A DNA stretch of 64,000 nucleotides from Christensenella timonensis (GCF_900087015.1 NZ_FLKP01000002.1:248001-312000), one strand, 5' to 3'. Numbered from the stretch's first letter, positions 39,226-48,373 are shown. Notes: generated by a model from the sequence alone, not told the origin. Numbers and translations are program-made.

Positions 39226-41133
39226 ATGACGCGAACGAATCTCAAATATTTAGAACTTTTGTCAGAGCAATATCCAACCATCCAGTCGGCATGCACCGAG
39301 ATCATCAACCTGCAGGCGATCCTCAACCTGCCCAAAGGAACAGAGCATTTTGTAAGCGATATCCACGGCGAGGCGGAAGCCTTTACGCATATCCTCAACA
39401 ATGCTTCGGGGGTCATCCGCGAAAAAGTGGATATCCTGTTTGAAAAAAGCTTGTCCTCCGCTGTGCGTACGGAGCTTTGTACGCTTATTTATTATCCGGA
39501 GCGCAAACTGGAGGAGATCAAGCAAAATGAAGAGGATATGTACGAATGGTACCGCATCACGCTTTACCGGCTGATCGACGTGTGCCGCCTGTGCGCCTCC
39601 AAATATACCCGTTCCAAGGTCAGGAAAGCGTGCCCGCAGGATTTCTCCTACATCATCGACGAGCTTTTGCATACCGACAGCTCGGATAAGAACAAGCAAA
39701 ATTATTATGAAAACATCATTAAAACCATCCTCGACGTTGAGCGCGCGGATGCGTTCATCATCGCCCTGACCGGGGTGATCAAACGGCTGGTCGTCGACCG
39801 GCTGCACGTTGTGGGCGACGTATTCGACCGCGGCCCGCATGCGGACGTGATCTTAGATAAGCTGATGAATCATCATGCCGTGGATATCCAGTGGGGAAAC
39901 CACGACATCCTCTGGATGGGCGCGGCGGCAGGTAGCGCGGCGTGCATTGCCTGCGTCCTCAATATCAGTACCAAATATTCCAACATTGACTTTGTGGAAA
40001 ACGCGTACGGCATCAATTTGCGTCCGCTGGCGCTGTTTGCGCAGCAGACGTATACGGACGACACCGACCTGCTCGACCACATGCACAAGGCCATCGCCAT
40101 CATCCAGTTCAAGCTGGAGGGGCAGGTCATACTTCGCCATCCGGAATTCGGCATGGAAGACCGCCTGCTTTTGGACAAGATCGATTTTGACGACATGACC
40201 GTGCTTGTGGACGGACAGCGCTACGCATTGAACGACAACGATTTTCCCACCATCGACCCAAAGCATCCTTACGAGCTGACGGGCGAGGAAGCGGAGGTCG
40301 TCACACAGCTGATCTCTTCCTTTGCGCAAAGCGAAAAGCTGCAGCGGCATGTGAAATTCCTGTATTCGCAGGGCAGCTTATACAAGGTTTTTAACGGCAA
40401 CCTGTTGTTCCACGGCTGCATCCCCATGACGGAGGAGGGCGGCTTTTACGCGTTGACCTTTGGCGAAACGCCGCGCGGCGGCAAGGCGCTGATGGATTAT
40501 GCGGATTCGCTCGCACGGCAGGGCTATTATGGGCAGGCTGGGTCGGATATCCGCAAATACGGCCAGGATTTTCTCTGGTATTTATGGTGCGGCAAACGTT
40601 CCCCGCTTTTCGGGCGCAGTAAGATCGCTACTTTCGAGCGCATGTTTATCGACGACAAGGAATCGTGGAAAGAGGAAAAGGATCCTTATTATAAGCATGT
40701 GGAAAGCCAGGAAATGTGCGAAAAGATATTGCGGGAATTCGGATTGACAGACCAATATTCACACATCGTCAACGGCCACGTGCCCGTGCGCTTCAAGGAC
40801 GGGGAGTTCCCCGTGCGCGGCGGGGGGAAAATGATCGTCATTGACGGCGGGTTCTGCCGTGCGTACCAAACGCAGACGGGCATTGCCGGGTATACGATGT
40901 TTTACAGCTCGTACGGCATCCGGCTTGTGTCCCACGAGCCCTTTTCCGGCCTGGCAGATGCAATCCAATACAATAAGGATATCCTTTCTACTTATGTGGT
41001 ATTCGACACGGCGCAGACGCGCATTACCGTCGGGGAAACGGATGTAGGTCTTAAGCTGCAGGCAGACATCGACGACCTGAACATGCTTTTGGCTGCGTAC
41101 CGCAACGGTACTATCAAGGAAAAGCATCTGTAG
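39226..41133 (+). CDS. fbp: Fructose-1,6-bisphosphatase, class III
   Basis: 635 residues, the long Firmicute-type gluconeogenic phosphatase, a metallophosphoesterase relative: FVSDIHGEAEAF, GDVFDRGPHADVILD, WGNHDILWMGAAAGS, and later NGHVPVRFKDGE and GGKMIVIDGGFCRAYQ. An upstream in-frame start lacks a site; the ATG at 39226 follows GAAAGGTGAAAAA. It is transcribed divergently from the methionine genes. Confidence 0.95.
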   Translation: MTRTNLKYLELLSEQYPTIQSACTEIINLQAILNLPKGTEHFVSDIHGEAEAFTHILNNASGVIREKVDILFEKSLSSAVRTELCTLIYYPERKLEEIKQNEEDMYEWYRITLYRLIDVCRLCASKYTRSKVRKACPQDFSYIIDELLHTDSSDKNKQNYYENIIKTILDVERADAFIIALTGVIKRLVVDRLHVVGDVFDRGPHADVILDKLMNHHAVDIQWGNHDILWMGAAAGSAACIACVLNISTKYSNIDFVENAYGINLRPLALFAQQTYTDDTDLLDHMHKAIAIIQFKLEGQVILRHPEFGMEDRLLLDKIDFDDMTVLVDGQRYALNDNDFPTIDPKHPYELTGEEAEVVTQLISSFAQSEKLQRHVKFLYSQGSLYKVFNGNLLFHGCIPMTEEGGFYALTFGETPRGGKALMDYADSLARQGYYGQAGSDIRKYGQDFLWYLWCGKRSPLFGRSKIATFERMFIDDKESWKEEKDPYYKHVESQEMCEKILREFGLTDQYSHIVNGHVPVRFKDGEFPVRGGGKMIVIDGGFCRAYQTQTGIAGYTMFYSSYGIRLVSHEPFSGLADAIQYNKDILSTYVVFDTAQTRITVGETDVGLKLQADIDDLNMLLAAYRNGTIKEKHL

Positions 41134-41175
41134 CAGTTAAGTATTTAGTTCTGCAATAATAAAAGGAGTTAAATT

Positions 41176-41541
41176 ATGGGAGCTACGGTTGTAATAATCT
41201 ATCTCATGATCATCATTATTGTAATAATAAGCGTGATTCTCCGGTCAATCATGAAGAAAACTCCGCAATTCTCCAAGCCGCACACTACATTGTGGACGAT
41301 TTTGGGGGCGGTATTTGGTTTTTTTATAGTAACGATAGTATACAATCTTGACTACTATTTATCGAAATTTGGTTTCCCGGAATTAAATGACTCATATATA
41401 TACATATCATTGGGAATCATCTCCCTTGTTTTGGGGATTTTCTTATTTGGCGTTGGCGTTAAAAAAATGGACAAGCCAATGATTGCGGTAGGTTCTGGTT
41501 TATTGGGTTTTACAAGCATGGCATGGTTCTTTGTATATTAG
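41176..41541 (+). CDS. Small integral membrane protein of unknown function
   Basis: 121 residues with four hydrophobic stretches (about 5-25, 40-60, 75-95, 100-120). The gene is visibly more AT-rich than fbp and ydcF around it. The start follows AAAAGGAGTTAAATT. No family recognised; base composition suggests a foreign origin. Confidence 0.65.
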   Translation: MGATVVIIYLMIIIIVIISVILRSIMKKTPQFSKPHTTLWTILGAVFGFFIVTIVYNLDYYLSKFGFPELNDSYIYISLGIISLVLGIFLFGVGVKKMDKPMIAVGSGLLGFTSMAWFFVY

Positions 41542-41558
41542 CCAGATAGACGTACAAC

Positions 41559-41588
41559 TTGAACTGACCATGATCGAGTTCAACTTTT
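41559..41588 (+). terminator. Terminator after the small membrane-protein gene
   Basis: TTGAACT (41559-41565) pairs with AGTTCAA (41577-41583), and a T-run follows. Confidence 0.7.
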
Positions 41589-41702
41589 TCTCCTCTTCTG
41601 AAGCTACCATTACAGCCTCAAGTTTATACAGTGTGAAGGCTTATGCCCAGGCGGAGGCTTTCGGTCTCCCTTTCAAGGCTGCCTGAAACGGCTGTTTTCC
41701 GT

Positions 41703-41731
41703 TTGACAAACTTCTTTGTTCTGGGTATCAT
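41703..41731 (+). promoter_or_regulatory. Promoter of ydcF-like gene, almost touching the start codon
   Basis: TTGACA (41703-41708), 17-bp spacer, TATCAT (41726-41731). The start codon is at 41739, where transcription would begin, so the mRNA may lack a leader. Confidence 0.6.
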
Positions 41732-41738
41732 ACGTGAT

Positions 41739-42527
41739 ATGAAGAAAACAACCGCGAAAATCCTGCGCATTGTGCTGCTCGTCCTGGGAATTTTCCTCGT
41801 CGGATATTCCGGGTTTTTGCTCATACGCAACAACTTCAACTTAGGAAACGTCCTGCCCGCCCTGCTGGGCATCCCGCTTTTGCTTTACGGTGTGTTTGCG
41901 CCGCGCCTCAACCCCTGGTTTGCAAAGGGGGTCGGCAAGGCCGTCAAATGGGTCTTTATCATCGGTTATGCTTTTCTGGCCGCCGTATTCACGGTATTCG
42001 GCATCATGATGGTGCAGGCGGCGAATACCACACCGCCCGCAGATGCGGATGTCGTGCTCGTTTTAGGGGCTGCGCTCAAGGGCAAAGAGCCTTCGGACAC
42101 GCTCGCGCGGCGGCTGGATACGGCGATGGAATATGCACGGGAAAACCCGGGCGCGCTCGTTCTTGTTTCCGGCGGGCAGGGCGCGCAGGAGGAAATCCCC
42201 GAATCGCACGCGATGCGAAAGTACCTGATTTCGCATGGCATCGATGAAAACCGTATTGTGGTCGAGGAGCAGTCGACGAGCACGCGCGAAAATTTTTTAA
42301 ATTCCAAAAAAATATTAGACGAAATATTCGGTGAAAATAATTATACTACGGTGTTTGTGACAAACGACTACCATATCTTGCGCGCGCAAATCACCGCGCA
42401 GGCGGCAGGCATGAGCGACGTACACGGTATGGCATGGCGCACGCTCCTTTATACCGCGCCGCCTTCCTATATGCGCGAATCGTTGGCGCTGCTCGCCACA
42501 TATGTGTTTGGCGTGGTATTTGATTGA
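41739..42527 (+). CDS. ydcF: YdcF/SanA-like DUF218 membrane protein
   Basis: 262 residues. Three N-terminal membrane helices are followed by a DUF218 domain: VVLVLGAALKGKEPSDTLARRL, VLVSGGQGAQEEIPES, EEQSTSTRENF and FVTNDYHILRA. The family is linked to envelope metabolism. No ribosome site precedes the ATG, while a near-consensus promoter ends 7 bp before it, so initiation may be leaderless. Confidence 0.82.
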   Translation: MKKTTAKILRIVLLVLGIFLVGYSGFLLIRNNFNLGNVLPALLGIPLLLYGVFAPRLNPWFAKGVGKAVKWVFIIGYAFLAAVFTVFGIMMVQAANTTPPADADVVLVLGAALKGKEPSDTLARRLDTAMEYARENPGALVLVSGGQGAQEEIPESHAMRKYLISHGIDENRIVVEEQSTSTRENFLNSKKILDEIFGENNYTTVFVTNDYHILRAQITAQAAGMSDVHGMAWRTLLYTAPPSYMRESLALLATYVFGVVFD

Positions 42528-42528
42528 A

Positions 42529-42557
42529 TTGACAAAACCCCGCGTATCTATTACCAT
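42529..42557 (+). promoter_or_regulatory. Promoter of the feo operon
   Basis: TTGACA (42529-42534), 17-bp spacer, TACCAT (42552-42557). A leader of about 90 bases follows, with a hairpin CATGTGCC/GGCACGTG near 42604-42625. Confidence 0.6.
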
Positions 42558-42597
42558 AAATATGTTGTTATGATTTTAAAAATGGGGTAGTAGGCTT

Positions 42598-42639
42598 ATG
42601 TTGCATGTGCCGCAGCAGGCACGTGTTTGGAAGGACTGA
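42598..42639 (+). CDS. Possible 13-residue leader peptide upstream of feoA
   Basis: A short frame (MLHVPQQARVWKD) begins after GTAGTAGG and ends 12 bp before feoA. It overlaps the leader hairpin, and feoA itself has a weak ribosome site, so coupling through this frame is possible. Nothing else supports it. Confidence 0.25.
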   Translation: MLHVPQQARVWKD

Positions 42640-42651
42640 GCGAAAAGCGGT

Positions 42652-42927
42652 ATGCAGACATTGGATCAATTAAGGCCCGGGGAATCCGGAACCATACACA
42701 CAGTAGGCGGGCAGGGTGCGCTGCGCAGGAGACTCCTTGAGATGGGACTGACACCGGGAACCCGCGTCATGGTACAGAAGATGGCGCCGTCCGGCGACCC
42801 GATCGAGCTGCACATCAGGGGATACCAGCTCACGCTGCGCAAGGAAGATGCCGCGCGTATCGCGCTCGATGCTGTTGAGCGGCGTTCGCGGCATATCGTT
42901 CCCCGCAGGTTCGGAGGGCAGCCATGA
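42652..42927 (+). CDS. feoA: Ferrous iron transport protein A
   Basis: 91 residues, an SH3-like small cytosolic protein: LDQLRPGESGTIHTVGG, RRRLLEMGLTPGTRV and YQLTLRKEDAARI. It assists FeoB. The last 4 bp (ATGA) overlap the feoB start. Confidence 0.92.
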   Translation: MQTLDQLRPGESGTIHTVGGQGALRRRLLEMGLTPGTRVMVQKMAPSGDPIELHIRGYQLTLRKEDAARIALDAVERRSRHIVPRRFGGQP

Positions 42928-44915
42928 GCATATTGATCGCGCTGGCCGGCAACCAAAACTGCGGTAAGACCACCCTTTTTAACCAATTGACAGGCTCAAA
43001 CCAGCACGTTGGGAACTTTCCCGGCGTTACCGTGGAACACAAGGAAGGAAAAGTGAAGGGCGAAAAGGCGATGTCCGTCGTGGATTTGCCCGGTATTTAT
43101 TCGCTTTCGCCGTATACGCCCGAAGAAATCGTTTCGCGGGATTTCATTATCAAGCAAAATCCGGACGCCATCCTAAACATCGTGGACGCGACCAACCTGC
43201 AGCGCAATTTGTATTTGACGCTGCAGCTTTTGGAGCTTAATAAACCCATGGTCATCGCGCTTAACATGATGGACGAAGTGCGCGCCAACGATATCACGAT
43301 CGATATCAAAAAGTTGAGCGCGGAGATCGGCGTACCCGTTGTACCCATTTCCGCCGCCAAAAACCAAGGTGTGGAGGAGCTCGTCGAAGAACTGCGCCGC
43401 GTGATCAAAAGCAAGGAGCTGCCCCGCCGCACGGATTTTTGCGAGGGCGAGGTGCACAAGGCGCTGCATGCGGCCAAGCATTTGATCGAGGATCATGCGG
43501 CGGCGGCCGGATACCCGGCGCGTTTTGCCGCTTCCAAGCTGATCGAGGGCGACGAGCCTTTGGAAAGAGCGCTGGAGCTTGACGAATCGGACAAGGATAT
43601 TTTGCAACACATCATCGACCAGATGGAGGAAGGCACGGGCACCGACCGCGAGGCTGCGCTTGCAGATATGCGCTACCGGTTCATCGAAAAGCTTTTTGAA
43701 GAGGTCGTTTCCAAAAAGAGCTCGACGCGGGAGATGCAGCGCTCTGTGAAGATCGACCGCGTTCTGACGCATAAAATCTGGGCCATCCCGATCTTTATCG
43801 GCATCATGGCGTTTATTTTTTACCTGACGTTCGGGCCGATCGGCGGGTTTTTGTCGGGCGCTTTTGAGGACGGCATCGCTTTTGTGACGGATGTGACCAA
43901 CAACGCCCTTGTTGATGCGGGCGTTTCCGAATGGATGCGTTCGTTCGTCATTGACGGCGCGTTTACAGGCGTGGGCACCGTGCTTTCGTTTTTGCCCATT
44001 ATTTTGATTTTGTTTTTTTTCCTGTCTATTCTCGAAGACTCCGGGTATATGGCGCGCGTGGCCTTTGTGATGGACAGCTCGCTTCGGAAAATCGGGCTTT
44101 CGGGGCGGTCGTTCGTGCCTATGCTCATCGGCTTTGGGTGCAGCGTCCCGGCGATCATGTCGGCGCGGACGCTGGCGAGCGAGCGGGACAGGAAGCTTAC
44201 CATCCTCATTACGCCGTTCATGTCGTGCGGCGCGAAGGTGCCCATTTACGCACTGTTCACCGCGGCGTTTTTCGCGCAGTACCAGGGGCTTGTGATGACC
44301 TCCCTTTATGTCCTCGGTATCCTGGTCGCGATTTTGACAGGGCTTATCTTCAAAAAGACGCTGTTCCGCGGGAACCCGGTACCCTTTGTGCTGGAGCTGC
44401 CCGCTTACCGCCTGCCCTCCATCAAGAGCGTGCTGCTGCACATGTGGGACAAGGCGAAGGACTTTTTGGTGCGCGCGTTCACGATTATCTTTTTGGCCAG
44501 CATCGTCATTTGGTTTTTGCAGTCCTTTGACCTCCGCTTCAACTTTGTGACGGACAATTCCACCAGCATTTTAGCGGACATCGGCAGGGCTGTCTCCCCG
44601 ATATTCGCGCCGCTCGGTTTTGGCACGTGGCAGGCTTCCACCGCGCTCATTACCGGTTTAACCGCCAAGGAAACGGTTATAAGTACATTGTCAGTGCTTA
44701 CCGGGGGCGAGCAAATGCTGACGTCGCTTTTTACGCCGCTGGCCGCATATTCTTTCCTGGCTTTTGTGCTTCTCTATATGCCGTGCATCGCGGCGGTAGC
44801 GACAACCAAGCGCGAACTGGGAACCAAAAATGCGGTCTTTACGATCATTTACCAGACGCTCAGCGCGTGGGTGGTCGCATTCCTGATTTTCCAGATCGGT
44901 TCGCTGCTCTTATGA
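42924..44915 (+). CDS. feoB: Ferrous iron transporter B
   Basis: 663 residues. The N-terminal GTPase has G1 GNQNCGKTTLFN, G2 around FPGVTVEHKEG, G3 VDLPGIYSLSPY, and G4 LNMMDE. A helical spacer follows, then two Gate domains with many helices (GFGCSVPAIMSARTL is the conserved Cys pore motif; GLTAKETVISTL). It takes up Fe(II) across the membrane. Confidence 0.96.
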   Translation: MSILIALAGNQNCGKTTLFNQLTGSNQHVGNFPGVTVEHKEGKVKGEKAMSVVDLPGIYSLSPYTPEEIVSRDFIIKQNPDAILNIVDATNLQRNLYLTLQLLELNKPMVIALNMMDEVRANDITIDIKKLSAEIGVPVVPISAAKNQGVEELVEELRRVIKSKELPRRTDFCEGEVHKALHAAKHLIEDHAAAAGYPARFAASKLIEGDEPLERALELDESDKDILQHIIDQMEEGTGTDREAALADMRYRFIEKLFEEVVSKKSSTREMQRSVKIDRVLTHKIWAIPIFIGIMAFIFYLTFGPIGGFLSGAFEDGIAFVTDVTNNALVDAGVSEWMRSFVIDGAFTGVGTVLSFLPIILILFFFLSILEDSGYMARVAFVMDSSLRKIGLSGRSFVPMLIGFGCSVPAIMSARTLASERDRKLTILITPFMSCGAKVPIYALFTAAFFAQYQGLVMTSLYVLGILVAILTGLIFKKTLFRGNPVPFVLELPAYRLPSIKSVLLHMWDKAKDFLVRAFTIIFLASIVIWFLQSFDLRFNFVTDNSTSILADIGRAVSPIFAPLGFGTWQASTALITGLTAKETVISTLSVLTGGEQMLTSLFTPLAAYSFLAFVLLYMPCIAAVATTKRELGTKNAVFTIIYQTLSAWVVAFLIFQIGSLLL

Positions 44916-44931
44916 GAAGGAGGCGAAGCGT

Positions 44932-45099
44932 ATGGCGGAGATCATCGTTGGTATCATCATTGCAGCAGCTGTTGCCGCTGCCGTGGCCTATATCGTGAAA
45001 AAGCGAAAAAAAGGGGAATGCATCGGCTGCAGCGAGTGTAACAGGGCGAATGGCTGTGACGGATGTCCTTATGCAGGGAAAGAAAAGCCTCCGAAATGA
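44932..45099 (+). CDS. FeoB-associated Cys-rich membrane protein
   Basis: 55 residues, 16 bp after feoB with AAGGAGG upstream. One helix (IIVGIIIAAAVAAAVAYIV), a Lys-rich stretch, and five Cys in CIGCSECNRANGCDGCPYAG. This matches the small FeoB-associated (p12-like) family and is probably the FeoC-like accessory of Clostridia. Confidence 0.85.
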   Translation: MAEIIVGIIIAAAVAAAVAYIVKKRKKGECIGCSECNRANGCDGCPYAGKEKPPK

Positions 45100-45123
45100 T
45101 ATTTGATTTCAGGAGGTTTTTTT
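45088..45123 (+). terminator. feo terminator that contains the ribosome site of the next gene
   Basis: CCTCC-GAAAT pairs with ATTTC-a-GGAGG around an 8-base loop, followed by T7. The stem's right arm is also the AGGAGG site of the gene starting at 45127. Confidence 0.65.
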
Positions 45124-45126
45124 ATT

Positions 45127-46047
45127 ATGACACCGATCTTAACGTATGACACATGGACGGATACCGCGTATACGCTGCACATGATCGCGCAGATGATGGG
45201 CAAGGTAAAGCTTGTCCGCATGCCAGCGCAGCCCGAATGGGGGCATATCGTGCTGCATTTTACCCCGCAGGGACTCACCACGGGGCTGATCCCCAATGGG
45301 GAGCGCAGCTTTGCCATCAATTTGAACCTCGATACTTCAACCGTCTTTACGCAGACCGTATCGGGCGATACGGCCGGGTTTTCGCTGCGCAACAATACAT
45401 CGGTCAGCGAATATTATAACGATTTCAAAAAAATGCTCGCCACACTTGTGTGCGACACAGTGATCAACGAAGTACCGCAGGAGATGGGCACAAGGATCCC
45501 TTTTTACGACGATACGCAAAAGCACGATTATGACAGCTGTGCAGCCCGCGACTTTTTCCAGATGTATGTATATGCGCGCAACACGCTGCTTGACTTTGCA
45601 TCGCCTTTCCGCGGCAAAAAGATACTGCCCTCTTTCTTCTGGGGAACGTTCGATGTTTCCACCGTCCTGTTCTCAGGCAAGCCCAGCCCCTTTCCCGGCA
45701 GCGGCGTGATCGAGGTCAACGGCTTTGACGAGCAATTCATTGAAGCAGGCTTCTGGGCGGGAGACCCAAGCCTTGCCGACCCCTCGTTCTTTATCATGCC
45801 TTACCCGTTTATCAGGGACGATTTGGGCGCCCAGCCGGTAAAGCCGGACAAGGCTGTATGGAGCACCGTAAAAATGGAATATTTCCTTTCATTGAAGGAC
45901 GCGCTTTCCTACCCCGACCCGCGGGCGGCGATACGGGAATTCTTTGAACATTCGTTCCATGTGGTAACCAAACGCGAAAGCTGGGCATGCGTCGACTGGT
46001 TCACACAGCCGTTGACTATTCCAGTCCATGAAAATCAAGGATTTTAA
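45127..46047 (+). CDS. DUF5996-family protein
   Basis: 306 residues. The opening YDTWTDTAYTLHMIAQMMGK and EWGHIVLHFTPQGLTTGLIP are DUF5996 features; the end has SFFIMPYPFIRDD. Function unknown. The ATG at 45127 is 10 bp after AGGAGG. The last 32 bp overlap the Crp/Fnr gene tail to tail. Confidence 0.75.
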   Translation: MTPILTYDTWTDTAYTLHMIAQMMGKVKLVRMPAQPEWGHIVLHFTPQGLTTGLIPNGERSFAINLNLDTSTVFTQTVSGDTAGFSLRNNTSVSEYYNDFKKMLATLVCDTVINEVPQEMGTRIPFYDDTQKHDYDSCAARDFFQMYVYARNTLLDFASPFRGKKILPSFFWGTFDVSTVLFSGKPSPFPGSGVIEVNGFDEQFIEAGFWAGDPSLADPSFFIMPYPFIRDDLGAQPVKPDKAVWSTVKMEYFLSLKDALSYPDPRAAIREFFEHSFHVVTKRESWACVDWFTQPLTIPVHENQGF

Positions 46048-46693
46048 AGCTGTTTTTCCAGTAGTCTACAACCCCTTCGCTTCGCATGCGCGACAGTTCG
46101 CGCGACATAGCGCTGCGGTCTACGCTCAAATAATCGGCGAGTTCGTTCCTGTTGAGATCAATGAGGAACGGATTCGCTTTTTTTTGGCCGTATTCACTGA
46201 GCAAATAGGCGCTCAGCTTTTCACGCGTCGTACGCCTGCTCAAAAAATCCATCTTGCGGTTGAGCACGAGGTTCTTCCTCGCCAGCATGCGGACGAGCCG
46301 CCGGATGAGCTCGCTGTGGAAAACGCATGCGTTCCCGCAGGAGGTCAAAATTTTATCGACCTGCAAAAACAGGATCTCGCTTGCTTCCCCCGCGCTTACG
46401 GCAAGGGGACTTTCCAAAAGCCCCGCACAGGCAAAAGCCTCGCCGAACACTTCGCCGGGATGGATGGTCGCGATGATGCTGCGCTTCCCGAAATAATCTT
46501 CCTTTATGATCTGCACCTGCCCGGAAAGGATCAGTCCAAAGCCGCCGATCTGCGAACCGACGCGCCACACCATATCGCCTTTGGGATATTTCCTGGCGTG
46601 ATAGCCAAGGCACGAAAGCATGGAACCGATATCCTTTGGGTCCATGCCGCTGAACAATTCGTTTTTTTGAAGGATCGTAAAATCAATTTCCAT
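46016..46693 (-). CDS. Crp/Fnr-family regulator (HcpR-like)
   Basis: 225 residues: a cyclic-nucleotide-like sensor barrel (PKGDMVWRVGSQIGGFGLILSGQVQI; IHPGEVFGEAFA) and a winged-helix DNA-binding domain (LNRNELADYLSVDRSAMSRELSRM). There is no N-terminal Fe-S Cys set as in Fnr. It is divergent from hcp, so it is probably the nitrosative-stress regulator of that gene. Start: AAAGGCGG 6 bp before the ATG at 46693. Confidence 0.87.
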   Translation of the reverse strand: MEIDFTILQKNELFSGMDPKDIGSMLSCLGYHARKYPKGDMVWRVGSQIGGFGLILSGQVQIIKEDYFGKRSIIATIHPGEVFGEAFACAGLLESPLAVSAGEASEILFLQVDKILTSCGNACVFHSELIRRLVRMLARKNLVLNRKMDFLSRRTTREKLSAYLLSEYGQKKANPFLIDLNRNELADYLSVDRSAMSRELSRMRSEGVVDYWKNSFKILDFHGLE

Positions 46694-46748
46694 ATCTTCC
46701 GCCTTTCGTTGCAAATGCAACATATCTTTCAAGGTTATTGTACTATCC

Positions 46749-46760
46749 TTGTGATTACAA
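46749..46760. promoter_or_regulatory. Candidate Crp/Fnr-type operator
   Basis: TTGTGATTACAA, arms TTGT and ACAA around 4 bp, in the 116-bp divergent promoter region between the regulator and hcp. Confidence 0.45.
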
Positions 46761-46809
46761 ATCAAATAAATGTTTATCAATCTCTCAAAGGACAAGGAGG
46801 TATCACGGA

Positions 46810-48360
46810 ATGGAAATGTTTTGTTTTCAATGCGAACAGACCGCTAAGGGCACGGGGTGCACGATGGGCGGCGTATGCGGTAAAAAAGTTGAGACCGCAA
46901 ATTTACAGGACGCTTTAACGGATAAAATGGTGGAGCTTGCATGTGCGGCACAGGGAAAGCCCCATGACGCACAAACGGATGCAGCCATCGTGGACGGGCT
47001 TTTTACCACCGTCACCAACGTGAGCTTTGACGACGCGGCGATCAGTAAACGCGTGGATGCGCTGGGCGAGCTGGCCGCAAGGTACGGCGGCGGATGCACA
47101 TTCGACGCAAAAAGCATCTGGCATAACGACGAGGACATGCGCAGCCTGCAGGCCCTCCTGCTTTTCGGCATGCGCGGCATGGCCGCTTACGCACACCATG
47201 CGCGTGTCCTCGGCAAAACAAACCCTGAGGTCAACGAATTTTTCTACCGCGGACTTTCCTCTCTGGCAAAGGATCTTTCCATTGACGAACGCCTTGCGCT
47301 CGTGATGGAATGCGGACAGGTAAACCTCAAATGCATGGAGCTTTTGAACGATGCGAACGTAGGAACCTACGGAAAACCAACGCCCACACAGGTGAGCACG
47401 GATATCGAAGCCGGGCCGTTTATCATCGTTACAGGACACGACCTGCACGATCTGAAATTGCTGCTCGAACAGGCGGACGGCAAGGGCGTCAATATCTATA
47501 CCCACGGCGAAATGCTGCCCGCCCACGCCTATCCGGAGCTTAAAAAATACAGCCACCTGAAAGGCAACTTCGGCACGGCATGGCAAAACCAGAAAAAGGA
47601 ATTCGACAATGTTCCCGCGCCTATCCTGTTTACCACCAACTGCCTGATGCCGCCGCAGCCTTCTTATTCCGACAGGGTATTCACCACTTCCGTGGTCGGT
47701 TACCCGGAGATGCGGCACATCGATGAAAACAAGGATTTCGGCCCGGTGATCGAAAAGGCGCTCGCGCTGGGCGGCTATGGCGGGAAAAAGGAAATGAGCG
47801 GCATCAACGGCGGACATGTTTTGAGCGTCGGCTTTGGCGTGGATACCGTGCTTTCCGTTGCGGACCAGGTCATTGACGCGGTCAGGGGCGGCAAGATCAG
47901 CCATTTCTTCCTCGTGGGCGGCTGCGACGGCGCGAAGCCCGGACGCAACTACTATACCGATTTTGTCAAACAGACACCGGAGGATTCCGTAATCCTGACG
48001 CTGGCATGCGGTAAATTCCGCTTCAATGACTTAGACCTTGGCACGGTCGCGGGGCTGCCGCGCCTGATGGATATGGGGCAATGCAACGACGCGTATTCCG
48101 CAATCCAAGTCGCATTGGCACTGGCAGACGCCTTTGACTGCGGCGTAAACGACCTGCCGCTGTCCCTCGTGCTTTCGTGGTACGAACAAAAGGCGGTGTG
48201 CATCCTGCTGACGTTGTTGGCACTGGGCATCAAAAATATTTATTTAGGGCCAACGCTTCCCGCGTTTGTCTCGCCAAACGTACTCAATATCCTTGTTGAG
48301 AAATTCAACATCAGCCCGATCTCTACACCGGAGGAAGACCTGAAAAAAATCCTCGGATAG
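46810..48360 (+). CDS. hcp: Hydroxylamine reductase / hybrid cluster protein, class I
   Basis: 516 residues. The N-terminal Cys set C-x2-C-x8-C-x5-C (C5, C8, C17, C23) binds a [4Fe-4S] cluster, as in anaerobes' class I proteins. Hybrid-cluster ligands appear later in GHDLHDL, NCLMPPQPSYSDR, GGCDGAKPGR and ACGKFRF. It reduces NO or hydroxylamine. The ATG at 46810 is 9 bp after AAGGAGG; the open frame upstream is inside the promoter region. Confidence 0.95.
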   Translation: MEMFCFQCEQTAKGTGCTMGGVCGKKVETANLQDALTDKMVELACAAQGKPHDAQTDAAIVDGLFTTVTNVSFDDAAISKRVDALGELAARYGGGCTFDAKSIWHNDEDMRSLQALLLFGMRGMAAYAHHARVLGKTNPEVNEFFYRGLSSLAKDLSIDERLALVMECGQVNLKCMELLNDANVGTYGKPTPTQVSTDIEAGPFIIVTGHDLHDLKLLLEQADGKGVNIYTHGEMLPAHAYPELKKYSHLKGNFGTAWQNQKKEFDNVPAPILFTTNCLMPPQPSYSDRVFTTSVVGYPEMRHIDENKDFGPVIEKALALGGYGGKKEMSGINGGHVLSVGFGVDTVLSVADQVIDAVRGGKISHFFLVGGCDGAKPGRNYYTDFVKQTPEDSVILTLACGKFRFNDLDLGTVAGLPRLMDMGQCNDAYSAIQVALALADAFDCGVNDLPLSLVLSWYEQKAVCILLTLLALGIKNIYLGPTLPAFVSPNVLNILVEKFNISPISTPEEDLKKILG

Positions 48361-48373
48361 TTCCAGTTATCGC

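Noticed and set aside
43173-44441. 422-codon open frame opposite feoB
   Set aside because: Shadow of feoB; its product is His/Arg/Lys rich with no domain, and feoB is complete.
46915-47904. 329-codon open frame opposite hcp
   Set aside because: Shadow of a complete, well-conserved gene; no start site.
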